Assembly (NCBI GenBank): GCA_001600055.1
Contig: BCIV01000009.1
Coordinates: 838,311 to 902,310, forward strand
Origin: Filobasidium wieringae
Lineage: Eukaryota; Basidiomycota; Tremellomycetes; Filobasidiales; Filobasidiaceae
Direction of reading: 5' to 3'
Length of the DNA: 64,000 bases
Below, one piece after another: positions 1-11,519 of the stretch (position 1 is the first letter of the stretch; each line of letters opens with the position of its first letter). Both the position numbers and the translations under genes were made by a program. A model generated the notes under the pieces. That model was not told the origin of the DNA, did no database searches, and was given only the letters and a program-made list of their open reading frames with translations.

Positions 1-928
1 TGCGGTTACCATTCCTGACAGGCCCCACTCTGCTCCACAAACCGGACCTTTCGAACTCGGCTTCTCTGCTTTACCTGCGGCTAAGACGACTTTCACTACT
101 GCATTCTCTGCTTCGCTTGCGATTTTCTCTTCTTCCGGTAACACTCCTGGGTATATCCCTGTTATCGCCGAGATGAAGAGGCCCCAGGATTACAACAAAG
201 CCTTGTTCGTTTGTATGGGATGGATCACCGCTGCGTACCTTGCTTTCTCAACTGTCATGTTTTAGTAAGTCGATCCTAAGAACAGCGATTCGGGACCAAG
301 CTCATCTTACAATTCTCATCTCATTGTAGTTACTGCGGAGCCTACGTTGCGAGTCCTGCTCTTGGAAGCGCTGGCCCGACTATCAAAATCATCGCTTATG
401 CTATTGCCATTCCTGGACTTATCGCTGGAGGAGCAACCTTGACTCACATTGCTGCCAAGGGTCTCTTCGTTCGATTCCTTCGTAACTCCCGTCACTTGAC
501 TCGGGATACCAAGACTCACTGGATCGTATGGCTCAGCTGTACCTTTGGAGTTGGAGGAATCGCATTCATCCTAGCCGAAGCCATTCCCTTCTTCGGACAA
601 TTGATCTCCCTCATTGGATCCCTTTGTTTTGGTCCGATCTCCATCATCGCACCGGCCTTCATGTGGTTCAGTTTGAACCCAGGCTCGCTCAGGGAAGGTG
701 GAATCAAGAAGAAGCTTGGGTTCCTACTTCATGCTGTTTTCGTGCTCATTGGACTGTTTGTCACCGTCGCCGGTACTTAGTAAGTTGACAAGACATTGCG
801 CCTTCGGCACATTCACTTACAACTCGTTCTATCTTTACAGTGCTGTAATCGTTGACATCGTTGATGCTTACTCAAGCGGTACCGTCGGAGGGGCTTTCGA
901 ATGTGCCGACAACAGTGGTTCGGTTTAG
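1..928 (+). CDS. Neutral amino-acid permease, Mtr type (5' partial)
   Basis: Last part of a multi-pass plasma-membrane amino-acid/proton symporter of the Aa_trans (AAAP) family, closest in my memory to fungal neutral amino-acid permeases of the Neurospora Mtr type. The reading frame is open from base 1, so the start lies outside the window. Exons are 1-264, 330-779 and 841-928, joined by introns at 265-329 and 780-840 with GTAAGT donors; both split a Tyr codon. Visible family landmarks are an EMKRPQDYNKAL segment before a membrane helix, YCGAYVASPALGSAGP, the THIAAKGLFVRFLRNSRHL loop, and DTKTHWIVW followed by paired hydrophobic helices. The protein ends with a polar tail, NSGSV. Substrate range cannot be read from the sequence. 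It converges on the ILV3 gene with about 250 bp between the stops. Confidence 0.85.
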
Positions 929-1182
929 ATTGCCATTCCTCGCATTACTCATCAAGATACCCTAGCATAGCATTATCTCATATCAAAACCTGCATACTAG
1001 GCTCACGGAGCCCTTTATAATGTAACACTAAGCATTGTATCACCAGCATAGAACTATTGCATCGCATTTAGCATAGATATATCTCATGATACACAGCATG
1101 AATCTTTATTTCTTCGCACATTTTTCCCTTGTACAAGCAGATGATTTGACGGTTTATCGATACAGCTCTGGAACATTTTCAC

Positions 1183-3399
1183 TTAATCGGTGTATGCTCC
1201 TTGAGAAACATCCTTGACGGTCTGGATGTACTTGTAGAGCAGTCCTCGCTTGAACTTGGGTTCCGGCTGTACCCAACTCTTCTTCCTCTCCGCGAGCTCT
1301 TCTGGACTGACGTGAAGATCGATCGTATTGGCCTCGGCATCGATTACGATCTCGTCTCCGTCCTGAACAAGGGCGATAGGACCCCCATTGTAAGCTTCAG
1401 GCACGCAGTGCCCGATGATGAACCCTCTTGAGGCTCCCGAGAACCGTCCGTCCGTGATGAGCGCGACATCGTGGCTCAATCCAGCACCTATATGTGATAT
1501 CGTGGTTAGTCTGACTACCAACGGAACCGAAACCATCTCGAATCCTGGCTCACCCATGACGGCTCCAGTAACCTTCAACATCTCCGGACAACCAGGTCCA
1601 CCTCTCGGTCCCTTGTATCTCAAGATAACGACTGTCCCCTTGACCAACTTGTGCGCCTTGATAGCATCCAACGCTCCCTGCTCATCGTCGAAACACATCG
1701 CCTTTCCCCTAAATTGCAATCCCTCTTTCCCAGTGATCTTCCCCACCGCGCCTCCGGGACAGAGGTTACCCTGGAAGATCCTCAAATGTCCCGTCGCTTT
1801 CATGGGGTTGGTTAGGGGACGGATGACGCTCTGCGTTTCAAAGTTGAGGGAGGGGACGGAGGAGAGATTTTCCGCTAGGGTTTTACCGGTGACGGTCATG
1901 ACGTTCCCTTCCAAGAAGCCTTCTTCCAGTAGGTACTTCATTACCGCAGGAGTTCCTCCAGCCTTGTGCAGATCTTCCATCACGTACTATACGTTGGTAT
2001 CATCATCAGTATCACTCCGCTCGCTCATCCGACCAAGACCCACCTTCCCAGAAGGTTGAAGATCAGCGAGCACAGGAGTAGTCTCCGCGATCCTCTGAAA
2101 GTCATCCAAAGTCAAGTCAACTTCACAAGCCCTAGCGACCGCCAGTAAATGCAGAACAGCGTTGGTGCTCCCGCAGAGGACCATAGTAAGGGTGATAGCG
2201 TTCAAAAAAGCGGGTCGGGTCATGATGTCCAGGGGTTTGATGTCCTTTTCTAATAGCTTGCGGAGGTAGAGACCGGCTCGGATACATTCTTGTTTCTTCT
2301 CTGGGTAGACTGCTGGGGTCGAGGCCGAGTAAGGGAGAGTGAGACCCATAACCTATTGCATCAAGTGGAGGAGGAGGGAAGATCAGGTTCGAGTAGGGAG
2401 GGAGAATGATGATGAGGGAGCTAGCTTACCTCCATGATCGAGCTCATCGTGTTCGCAGTGAACATGCCTACAAAACCGTACTCCGCGTCAGCTTCTCTTT
2501 CTCCGACTCCTGTCCCGGAATCATGCCGACTCACCTCCGCAACTCCCAACCCCAGGACAAGCATGTTTGACAACATCATCATGTTGATCCCTAGGCACAT
2601 CCCCGCTCAAGTAACCCCCATAACTCTCATAAAAGCTCCCAATATTGATGGGATCTCCCTTCTTCTGCCCCAGAGCGGGACAATCCAAATGACGAGTCCC
2701 AGCTTTAATAGAGCCTCCGTAAATGAGAATGGTAGGTCGATTGTAACGTGCCGCAGCGATCATACAGGCCGGCATGTTTTTATCGCAACTACGAATCCGC
2801 AAGTCCCAACCAAAACGATCCCGCGTCAGTCGGTACAAAGACCCTCCGCGCGCGCGAACGAGAGGGAAGGATGTACTTACGAAGGAATAAGAATAGCAGC
2901 GTCATACCGATGAGCCTGTATGTTCATCTCCAAAGCATCGGCGATGATATCTCTACTAGGAAGACTATAAAACATCCCCTCGTGGCCCATCCCGATGTTG
3001 TCCGATACTCCAGGGACGGCCGTACGGAATCCTACCATCTCGGACTTTTCTACCCCTTCTTTGACTAGTTCGGAGAGGGCGAGGACGTGAGAGTTACAGG
3101 GGTTTCCTTCGAACCAGATGGAAGCTATGCAGACTTGAGCTTTGTTCAGGTCCTGTTTGTGACGATGATATGATCCCTGACGATTAGTACCAGACCTAGA
3201 TCGGAGTTCGTACATCGAGACGACTCGCCTCTTTCTCCAAGCCTAAAGCGTACATATAAGCTTGAACTCCTCCTCTGCTAGGGTCCTGAGTGAGGAGAGC
3301 GGAATGTCGGTTGATAGTCCCATCGTTCTTGGGCGGTTTATCGGGGAAGATCTTGTCGAGCTTGCTAATAGGGTGGAGAGAGACTTCGCCTGCTGACAT
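1183..3399 (-). CDS. ILV3: Dihydroxy-acid dehydratase
   Basis: Iron-sulfur dehydratase of valine, isoleucine and pantothenate synthesis, converting 2,3-dihydroxy-3-methyl acids to 2-keto acids. Exons on the minus strand: 3399-3229, 3152-2881, 2788-2535, 2467-2430, 2352-2044, 1986-1554, 1487-1183; they close in frame to 593 residues, the usual family length. Cluster ligand motifs are visible: SCDKNMPA with Cys about 149 and [12 protein letters not shown] with Cys about 231; the C-terminal half carries [12 protein letters not shown] with the conserved Ser. Intron 1 (3153-3228) starts with GC, not GT: AG/GCGAGT...ACAG gives KEDLNKAQV exactly as in the family, whereas the nearest GT donor breaks the frame. 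Intron 6 (1488-1553, 66 nt) has no stop and would add 22 residues if retained. The N terminus [14 protein letters not shown] is not an obvious mitochondrial presequence, unlike yeast Ilv3, so this may be a cytosolic paralogue or have an alternative start. A related sugar-acid dehydratase is less likely. Confidence 0.92.
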
Positions 3400-3888
3400 T
3401 GTGAACGGCTTGATGTTTGGTTATACTGCGTGAAAGATGTGGCTGTGTTGTGGTGGTGGCAACGACCTGATGCAGAGAAGTGAAAAGTGAACAGGGGTAT
3501 ATGTATGACCTGATGCCTGACTATTTTGTCAAGTACGCTCGGTGTATTTCTACCAATAGAGACGAGTTCATTTATGTTTAGAAACCTCCGAGTGACCCCT
3601 GCTGACCATGATCCGACCCCGCACGGCAGGACAAGTCCGGTCCGGTCGATTGTTACCCCACATCTCGGCAGAGGCGGCGAGATGGATGTCCGCTCACAGA
3701 GCTGAAACAACGGTAGGATGTCCGTGGATACGATCTCGGCTGGGTCCGATCGAATTATGACAATGATTATTCGTTTCAACATTTCGACTTTTGAAACTTG
3801 AACTCGTCTTGTTCTTTAGAATTCCAAGAATCCTGTGCATCCTGGCTCAGCTGGGACGTTCACATTCAACTCTACGCAACTTCACATA
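3400..3888. other. Divergent intergenic region, ILV3 / DExH helicase
   Basis: 489 bp between the ILV3 start codon (minus strand) and the helicase start (plus strand). It should contain both promoters and 5' UTRs. I see no coding support. A CCGG-T-CCGG string near 3635 resembles a Leu3 site but has a one-base spacer where the consensus has two, so I do not call it a site. An in-frame upstream ATG for the helicase sits at 3835. Confidence 0.6.
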
Positions 3889-6800
3889 ATGCCCCCACGA
3901 AAAGGTTCCAGGAATATCGTCTCCTCAGGCGCAGCAGGCAACTCTTCCAAGTCGAAACCAAAACTCCCCGACCCATCTTTAATTCCAGACGGTCCACCTC
4001 GTCCTCCTCCCCTCTTCCCAGTAGGCTACAAGACCCCTATAACATTACTCAATGAGAAATGCCAGAAGCTTGGATGGGAGCGTCCATCCGTAGAGTCTCA
4101 TCCCAACAGGGGCAACGTAGGCAAGGAAGGGACGTTCACAAGTACGGTCACGCTGAGGAAGAGGAGGAATAAGAACGCAATGGATTTCGATACGGTCAGG
4201 TTTGTACCGGTTCCTCCCATCGAGGAGAAAGACGCGGCCCTAGCGAAGCATTTCGGAGCTACCTATGCTTTATTCCGAGTGGGAGGCCTTTATCTTTCTC
4301 AATGTCTGTTCCTTGCTAAGACCCAACTTTATCATTTCTCCTGTTTCGCGACAGTTCTGTAACAATCTTCCCCTAGCTCTCCTCCTACCTCCCATCATCC
4401 GACCTTACTGGTCAACACTCCTAGCTGAAAAAGCCTCAGCACCCTCTCACCGCGATTGGGAATACGCAGAAGATCCATTCGCCGCTCGAAAAGAGGTCGA
4501 TAGTAGGCAAGAGAAGAGGAAAGAACAACAAGTCAGGCAGGCGGAATTCAAGCATGGTTTAAAGGATGGAGGGGATTTCATTGTGAAGACTCCTTCTTCT
4601 GCTGCCGGTGGAGGAGGTGGGGCGGGGGGTGGAAGAGGGGGTGGAAGTGGGTGGAGTAACGTACCGGAGGTAAAGATGACTGTTGCACAGAGGGAAGTGG
4701 TCGAGGGTGTGATCAGAAAGGTCAGTAGGGAGTGTGAAAGGCAATCCGTGTTGATAGTATGCTGATCATATTTTTCCAATACACTCTGATAGCTCATGTC
4801 GAAATACCCTTCTGTCATCTCCGAAGCGACAAGAGAATCCGACCCTTCCCCCTCCGTCTCGTCCACCTCTTCCTCCCCAATCCCGACCCTAAACCCAGAC
4901 CCGATCGCCAATCAACTCCATTCAATGGGTTTCCGTCCTGCCCACGTAACGTCCTGTATCCGAGCCCTCGTATCAGCACATAATCGACTACACAGCCCAA
5001 CAGGTTCATCCTCCACAAAAGACCCAATGACACTTTCCCTCAACTTGCTTTCCCCCTTGGAAGCGTGTATCGAATGGCTTTTGGTACATCTACCAGAGGA
5101 CGATCTTCCAGCGAGTTACCGTTCCTCTGCCGCGGTGGATTTCGTCAGTTCCGTCTCGGGAGGACAGGAAGGTCAAGCGGGTTTGGTGAAAGGATGGATG
5201 GTCGAGAAACTCACGAGAAAGGCTGGGTTTCCACGGAAAGCTGTCGATTTGATCTTGAGGGAGTTCAAGGGGGAGGGAAGGGAGACGATTGTCATGGATC
5301 TATTGGGGAGGCGGTTGTGTGGTTGGGAAACTGGGGAGGATGGTTGGGCGGTGGATGAGTATGGGGATGGATGGATTCCGGAGGAAGGGGACGGAGACGA
5401 AGAGAGGAGAGTGACTAGGGAGGAGGAGATGGTGGTACTCACTAGTGTGTTGGACGATAGGGTGGAAGTTATCTCGGAATCGGAAATCGCTATCGATGTG
5501 GGATCGGATACGTTGAGGGAAGATCTCAAACTACACGTCATCTTCTCTCAAGCATCACCTTATCCTTCTGCTCGATACCCCACTTGTCCTCCTTCTTTCT
5601 ACTTGGTCTCCAACTCCTTACCATCTTACTTCCGTTTACACCTACACGCTCAGGTCCTCAAGGCTTTCAGGGACCCGGAAAGACCGGATCTACAATCGAT
5701 CTTGGAAGCTGGGGTGGGAGGGGCGGTCTACGCCATGCTGGAAATCCTGGAAACGGCATTACCGGACTGTCTAGAGAATCCTCCCGATATCGCTTCGGTC
5801 ACTCAGTACTTGGTACCCCAAGCCCCAGACGTCGGTGAAGAGGTTGAAGTCCGAAGACGGATACAGAAGCTCAAGGTCGGGCGGGGTAGACATAGACAAC
5901 CGGGGATGACTGATCAGGAGGTGAGGGCACATCAACAGTCGATGATGGCTGCTCCAGGGTGGAACGCCATGTTATCAGCTAGACAGAAGCTACCCGCCTG
6001 GTCTTCTCGCGAAACAATCATCGATGCGTTGGAGAAGAACCGAGTCGTCGTGATTGTGGGAGAAACGGGTTCGGGTAAATCGACACAATCGCCTAGTTAC
6101 ATTTTGGACCATGAGATCAGTCAAGGAAGAGGATCGACGACCAATATTATCGTCACTCAACCTAGGCGAGTGGCGGCTATCGGTGTAGCGACCCGAGTCG
6201 CCGAAGAACGGATGGAAGACCTTGATAAAGGCGCACAATCGGTCGGATATATCATTCGAGGAGAATCCAGGACGAACCCTAAGATGGCAAAAATCACGTT
6301 CTGTACAACGGGAGTTGTGTTAAGGCGATTGGCAAGCGGAGGTGACGCCGATTTGGAGGGCATCTCTCATATCATTGTCGATGAGGTGCACGAAAGGAGT
6401 GTTGATGGTGATTTCCTGCTACTCCAATTACGCGAAGTTTTAAAGCGAAACAAGACGATCAAGGTAGGTCTAGACTCATACGAATACTGTCTACGCATAA
6501 CTAATACGTAGAAACAGGTCATCCTGATGAGTGCTACCATTAACCAAGAGCAATTTATCAAATACTTTGGAGGAGCACCTGCTATCGAGATCCCTGGGTT
6601 TACTCATCCCGTTGAGGACTTGTACGTCATACATTCTCATAGCTCACGGCTTGTGTCTAATTTGATTGCCCTTCTTAGCTATCTGGAAGATTACCTTCCC
6701 AAATTGCAGTACCGAGCGGAGACGCCTCGTTTCAAGATCAAGCAGACGGAAGATCAGAAGACCGCTCTCAAAACATGGCTGGATAGTCTGGATGTAGATA

Positions 6801-8869
6801 ACAATACGAAACAGTCGCTCGAAGCCCTCTCGATCACCTCTCAAATACCTTACGACTTGATCGCCGCTGTGGTCGCGCATATCGAAGCGACCTCTATGAA
6901 ACCTGACGACGGCGTTCTGATCTTGTGAGTCTATATCAATCATATCAACTTTTTGGGGAAAATCATCTAACACAGATTCATCTCGCTCAGCTTGCCAGGA
7001 GTGGCAGAGATCAAATCATGTATCGATGCGATTCGGCAGAAAGTACGGAACATCGACATATTCCCTCTTCACGCGAATTTGTCCAACGCCGAACAGAAGC
7101 AGGTCTTTGCGAAGACAAAACGCAGGAAGGTTGTCGTTGCCACAAACGTGGCGGAGACTAGTGTCACGATAGCGGATATCGTCTACGTTATAGACAGTGG
7201 AAAGTTGAAAGAGACACAGTTTGACGCCGATACCAATATGTCTCGGCTAGTCGAAACGTACACGAGGTATGTCTGCCGCAACCACAGGTCAAGAGCCAAG
7301 TAATAAGATTATTGCCTGCGTTCTAGTCGGGCAGCTTCACGCCAACGAAGAGGACGAGCAGGTCGAACTAAGCCAGGTATCTGTTATAAGCTTTTCAGCA
7401 GGCGTACAGAAAATCAATTCATGGCTCGATTCGCCATACCTGAAATCTTGCGAACACCTTTGGAAAGCTTGTTCCTGCAGGTCAAGAGTATGGATCCAGA
7501 TGCGGATGTCAAGGAGTATCTCCTGTAAGTGGCCCTGTCATAGCACGCTAAAGTGTCGTTTTTCATGACGTTAGATGACTGTAGGAAAGCTATCGATCCA
7601 CCTAAGATTGAAGCTATGGATGCAGCTTGGAAAACGCTGATGGATCTAGGAGCCGTTGACGGTGAAGCCATGACTTCGAGATTGACGGCTATGGGAAGAC
7701 ACGTAAGCTAGTTCGACTTCCGTAGCTGTGTAGTTATGCTGTACTGATCTGATGCTTTACCTTGGTAGATGTCCGCATTACCTGTCGATCTACGGTTGGC
7801 CAAGATGCTGGTGTTGGCGTGCGTCTTCCGAGCTCTAGACCCCGTCTTGACGATCGCAGCAATGCTTTCGAGCAAGCCGCTGTTTAGTGGTCCAATGGAG
7901 AAGCGGGAAGAGATGAAAAAGTGCGAAGCGATCCGTTGTCTTTCATTTACCTCAAGTTCATTGATATCTCCTTTACAGAGCACGTGAACTATTTGCTTGG
8001 GGACAGTCCGATATACTGTTGAACTTGAGAGCGTATACTGCCGCGTCAGCGAACGGTTCATACTCTGCCTTGAGGTCGTTCTGTGAAGAGAATTTCATCA
8101 ATTTCAACACCGTACGGGACATCACGTCGTTGCGACAAGACTTTCATGCGGCACTTGGAGAGATTGGTCTGATCGATCCGCCCGGCAGAGGTATGCGACG
8201 TGGCCAAGGGATGGATGACTGGAATGTCAACTCGGAGAACGAAAGCCTTTTGAAAGCGATTCTCGTCGGAGCATTCTGGCCCAGAGTAGTTAGAATCCGG
8301 TTGCCAGACGCTAAATTCGAGAAAGTTCAGGCAGGAAGTGTGGCAAAAGAGCATGAAGCAAGGGAAGTCAAGTATTATGACAGTGTCGACAACAGTCGAG
8401 TCTTCATCGTGAGTCGTTTCTGCTGGGTTCATCAACGAGCTTAATACTGATCAAACAACGCCAACAGCATCCGGGGTCTATCCTTTTCCACGAAAACAAT
8501 CTGAAACCGGGATACATCACATTCTTTCACCGAGCTGAAACGTCAAAGGTGTTCTTGTTCGATGCCACGCCCGTAAGTTGCGCTTGCTCGTCGTAGCGTC
8601 GGTCTCTACTGAAAATCTTTTTCTAGGTCCCGTTGTTCGCCTTGTTATTGTTCGGTGGACAGCTGACCATCAACCACTTTGCGGGCGGAGTGACTATCGG
8701 CAAGGAGGGAAACATCCGTCTGAGGTGTTGGTCAAGAATAGGTATCCTTGCCAACCAACTTAGAAGATTACTAGATGCAAGACTAGGAGAGGTTATAGAG
8801 AGTTCGGGAGAGGATATGATCGCCAAGAACGACGACGTTATCACTGCCATGTTGGCATTACTACCCTAA
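3889..8869 (+). CDS. DExH-box RNA helicase, YLR419W/DHX57 type
   Basis: Large ATP-dependent RNA helicase of the DEAH/RHA family. Exons 3889-4278, 4355-4720, 4793-6463, 6518-6924, 6991-7266, 7327-7524, 7585-7702, 7769-7920, 7979-8408, 8468-8572, 8627-8869 close in frame to 1451 residues, the size of yeast YLR419W. Order of parts: basic Pro-rich start (MPPRKGSR), a Gly-rich linker near 220, a UBA-like helix bundle about 285-325 (NQLHSMGF), an RWD-like region about 490-600, then the core: Walker [10 protein letters not shown] about 671, [15 protein letters not shown] (DEVH, not DEAH) about 783, [16 protein letters not shown] and QRRGRAGR about 1042, followed by HA2/OB regions. The intron before MSATIN has two in-frame acceptors six bases apart (6511 and 6517), giving Lys-Gln insertion or not. 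The start at 3889 is preferred; 3835 would add 18 residues. Family members act on translation or ribosome-linked RNAs, but the target here is unknown. Confidence 0.93.
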
Positions 8870-8964
8870 ATATAGATGTGCAGAAGGGTTTCCTAGCATT
8901 GGTTGTGTTATATTATAATTGTTACCAAAATGTCATTGTCGCTCTTTGGGACTTTTCGTTATTT

Positions 8965-10350
8965 TTATTCTATGGAAATTCCGTCCGAGCCTACTCTCAT
9001 TGCGAATTCGCCAAATTCCCCCTCTACAGCATATCCGCTCGGAACCCTGACTAATCCCTTCCAGACTGCTTCCTTTCTCGCTTGTTCTCTCTTTTGTCCT
9101 TCACCTCCCTCCTTCAAGACTTCTCTCAGCGTAATATCTGCCCTGAATTGCCTAAGCGTTTCGGAAGGTGATGAAAGCGTGATATGGAAGGACAGTGGCC
9201 AATATTTACTGGAGGAGCTGTCCTGGATTACCTCATTACCTAATTGATCTTTGGTATTTCGGACCTGGAAGGGAGAAGGCCATGGGGCTGGAAGATGTTG
9301 TGCCCAGAACGGAGAAGATGGCACGGTCTTGCTCGTCTTGGGATCGATCGGTTTCCAAATCGCTTGGTTTGTTACGACGACGATACATCCTAGATCTTTG
9401 CGGATCTGGGTTATGAGGGACATGAGATCGTCCATAGATATGTCGTTCGAGCCTTGAATGACTGGACCTGAGGAGGATGATCTTGAGGATTTATTGTTCC
9501 TGCGATGCTCACGGTACCATCTCGCTTGCCAAAAAGTGTCCCCTAACCCATCTACCGCGAGCATCGCTATCTCTCCATCGACCCTTTTGCTTGTGAATTC
9601 GACAAGATGTTTCAGAGCAGTGTATAATCCGGCATAAGGCGAGATATCAGGGTTCGGCTCGAAACCGTCAGATGGGGACGGGATCGCGACGACAGTCAAG
9701 CGGGAGAGGGAGGATTTCGTGATCTCTGCAATGATGGGTTTCCTCTTGACGGCGTTCCGCATGCCTATGTTGACCAGGCAGTGGTCCAGATGGCTCTGTA
9801 TTGCCCGGTTCAGCCTCTCGATAGGGGACTTAGAGTTTTGCATATAAAGCAGAACCGCCTGCTGACGCTTCCCTCCTATATCGACCTTGATCTGTCCTCC
9901 AGTTTCTCCGACTTGCTTAGCATTTGTCTGATACGTTTCCGGAAGGATGCTGATCATGAGGAAAAACAGCATCAAGGATGTCTTCCCGCTACCAGAGGGA
10001 CCTTGTATCTCGGCCATATCCCCTCTTTGTAGCGGAGAATTCGATAGCCCGGAATTGTCGACGGGTTGTGCGGGCTCATCGATTTGATCGACTGATTCTA
10101 CTTTAGGATAGCGAGTTGAGGAGAGGTAGTCGTCGAGTGCACGAATATAGGTATACCCAGGAGGATAGGCTGGCAACACGAACCAAGATGTTCATAGTGC
10201 CATACGAGTGGGCCAGACGTCTGGAAACTCACTCTCATACCTCACCGCATCCAACAACTGTGAGTATTGAAGGTCAGTCCCGGATGACGTATGAAGAGGT
10301 AAGGTTGACTGTACCTCTCGCCCCGTTGTCGATTGAATCCCTTCCAGCAT
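8965..10350 (-). CDS. Rad51 paralogue, XRCC2-like
   Basis: RecA-fold ATPase probably acting in homologous recombination. Model: exon 1 10350-10233, intron 10232-10170, exon 2 10169-8965, giving 440 residues. The start codon ATG at 10350 gives an N terminus with SGTDLQYSQLLDAV, like the ESGTELLARL segment of XRCC2 as I remember it. Walker A is GPSGSGKT, residues about 96-103, preceded by RGDMAEIQ as in XRCC2 (HGDILEFHGPEGTGKT). A Walker B-like stretch is IAMLAVDGLGD, and IVVVTNQAIW matches the later beta strand before a Rad51-type loop. The C-terminal tail is charged (GGEGQKREQARKEA). Basidiomycete XRCC2 genes are diverged, so RAD55/57 or another Rad51-family protein cannot be excluded. The tail-to-tail gap to the helicase is under 100 bp. 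Confidence 0.7.
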
Positions 10351-10619
10351 TTTGCTTCTTGCATTTTACCTGACCATCTCTGTTGTTACGATTTGAGGCC
10401 TTTGAGGCTTGACCGAACAGACAACTGTGATGGCTGTCTTGGGAATATGTAGAGGGTTCAAGACGTTCAAAAGAGACTATCGAATCGGATTTGTCCGCGG
10501 CGGGTAGAAAATCAAACAACTCGCGATCTACATACCTGAGATCGATCAGATATATCTCTTCGATCTCTTCGTACCATACTGCGAGTTTCGCAGAGCAATT
10601 TTAAAGCTCAGATTTGATA

Positions 10620-11196
10620 ATGGGTTCCGACAAGAAAGCAGTTCTCACGTTGGTAGCAAAATCGACAGTCGGTGCATCTGCTCAAGAAACATTCAAGCTC
10701 ATCGCCCATCTTCCCGATCAAACCTGGAACTCCTTTACTCCTCGAATCAAACCAACTCAATCGCCTAGTACAAGTTCTAACGATGAAGAACCGCCGGAAT
10801 ATCCAGTAGGAACCAAGATCACCTTGAAAGTAGGTGTGATCTTGCCGTTTTCTATCTACCAAAGAGAAAAGATTTCCATTTGGGAAACCCGATCACGAGA
10901 GATCGCATGGAAACAGAACGTCCTGCCTAATTGGCTATTGGAGACGGATAGGTTACAGTCGGTACATCCAATACTGGATGACACAGGGAACGAGACTTGC
11001 GAATACGTGACGGAGATGGTGCGTGTCGAGCTCTGAGCAAAGGTCTCTATCGCCCTCCTAACCCGACCTGTATTTACAGACTTTCTTCGGCCCTCTGGCC
11101 TACCTAGTCAAACATTTGATGAGCTCCCGAATTCAGAAAGCTTTGGAAACCTGTGCCAAAGACGTCTCGACCGAGATGCACCATCGAAATCATTGA
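10620..11196 (+). CDS. Small SRPBCC/polyketide-cyclase-like protein
   Basis: Two exons, 10620-11018 and 11080-11196, encode 171 residues. The pattern is that of the SRPBCC (START/Bet v1-like) fold: an opening beta strand (VLTLVAKSTVGAS) with the helix ETFKLIAHLPDQTWNSFTP, the strand ITLKVGVILPF, then REIAWKQN and the conserved end TEMTFFGPLAYLVKHLM followed by an amphipathic C-terminal helix. The FxGP-Y-hydrophobic-L ending is common in bacterial and fungal members annotated as SRPBCC domain proteins, which bind hydrophobic ligands. The ligand is unknown. The first ATG is at 10620, just after a TTG in the same frame. It shares a 270-bp divergent upstream region with the XRCC2-like gene. Confidence 0.75.
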
Positions 11197-11519
11197 TCCA
11201 AGGTTGAACGCAAGAGCACAAAATCGAACATGTAATAACTGTATGAGTGATTCATGATATGGTTGATTCTTCTCCCCAATCGTACGTGAACAAAACCGCA
11301 AGAAGGATCAAGATGCTAAGGAGATAAATAATATGTTTTTTGCTTTGAGATGTTGGCGTAACCTCGTATGAGGTACTCGAAGGGAGGACGGCATGCGGTT
11401 CGACAACACCTTGTTGTGTCGCCCTCTCGCGTTCGCCCTGTCCTTCCCTCCGATCATGAATACTTGCTTCATTCGTTCTGATGCGTTCTCTTCCCTGACC
11501 ATGATTGAGTGCTACTTGC
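11197..11519. other. Convergent 3' intergenic region
   Basis: About 320 bp between the SRPBCC gene stop and the SEC61 stop on the other strand. AT-rich 3'-UTR-like sequence; I see no gene or RNA in it. Confidence 0.5.

Noticed and set aside
3630..3645. Leu3-like site upstream of ILV3
   Set aside because: CCGG-T-CCGG has a one-base spacer; the known consensus needs two. Not supported.
7377..7410. Possible intron after TKPG in the helicase (GTATCT donor)
   Set aside because: Reading straight through gives [10 protein letters not shown], the conserved segment after motif VI, so no intron is needed.
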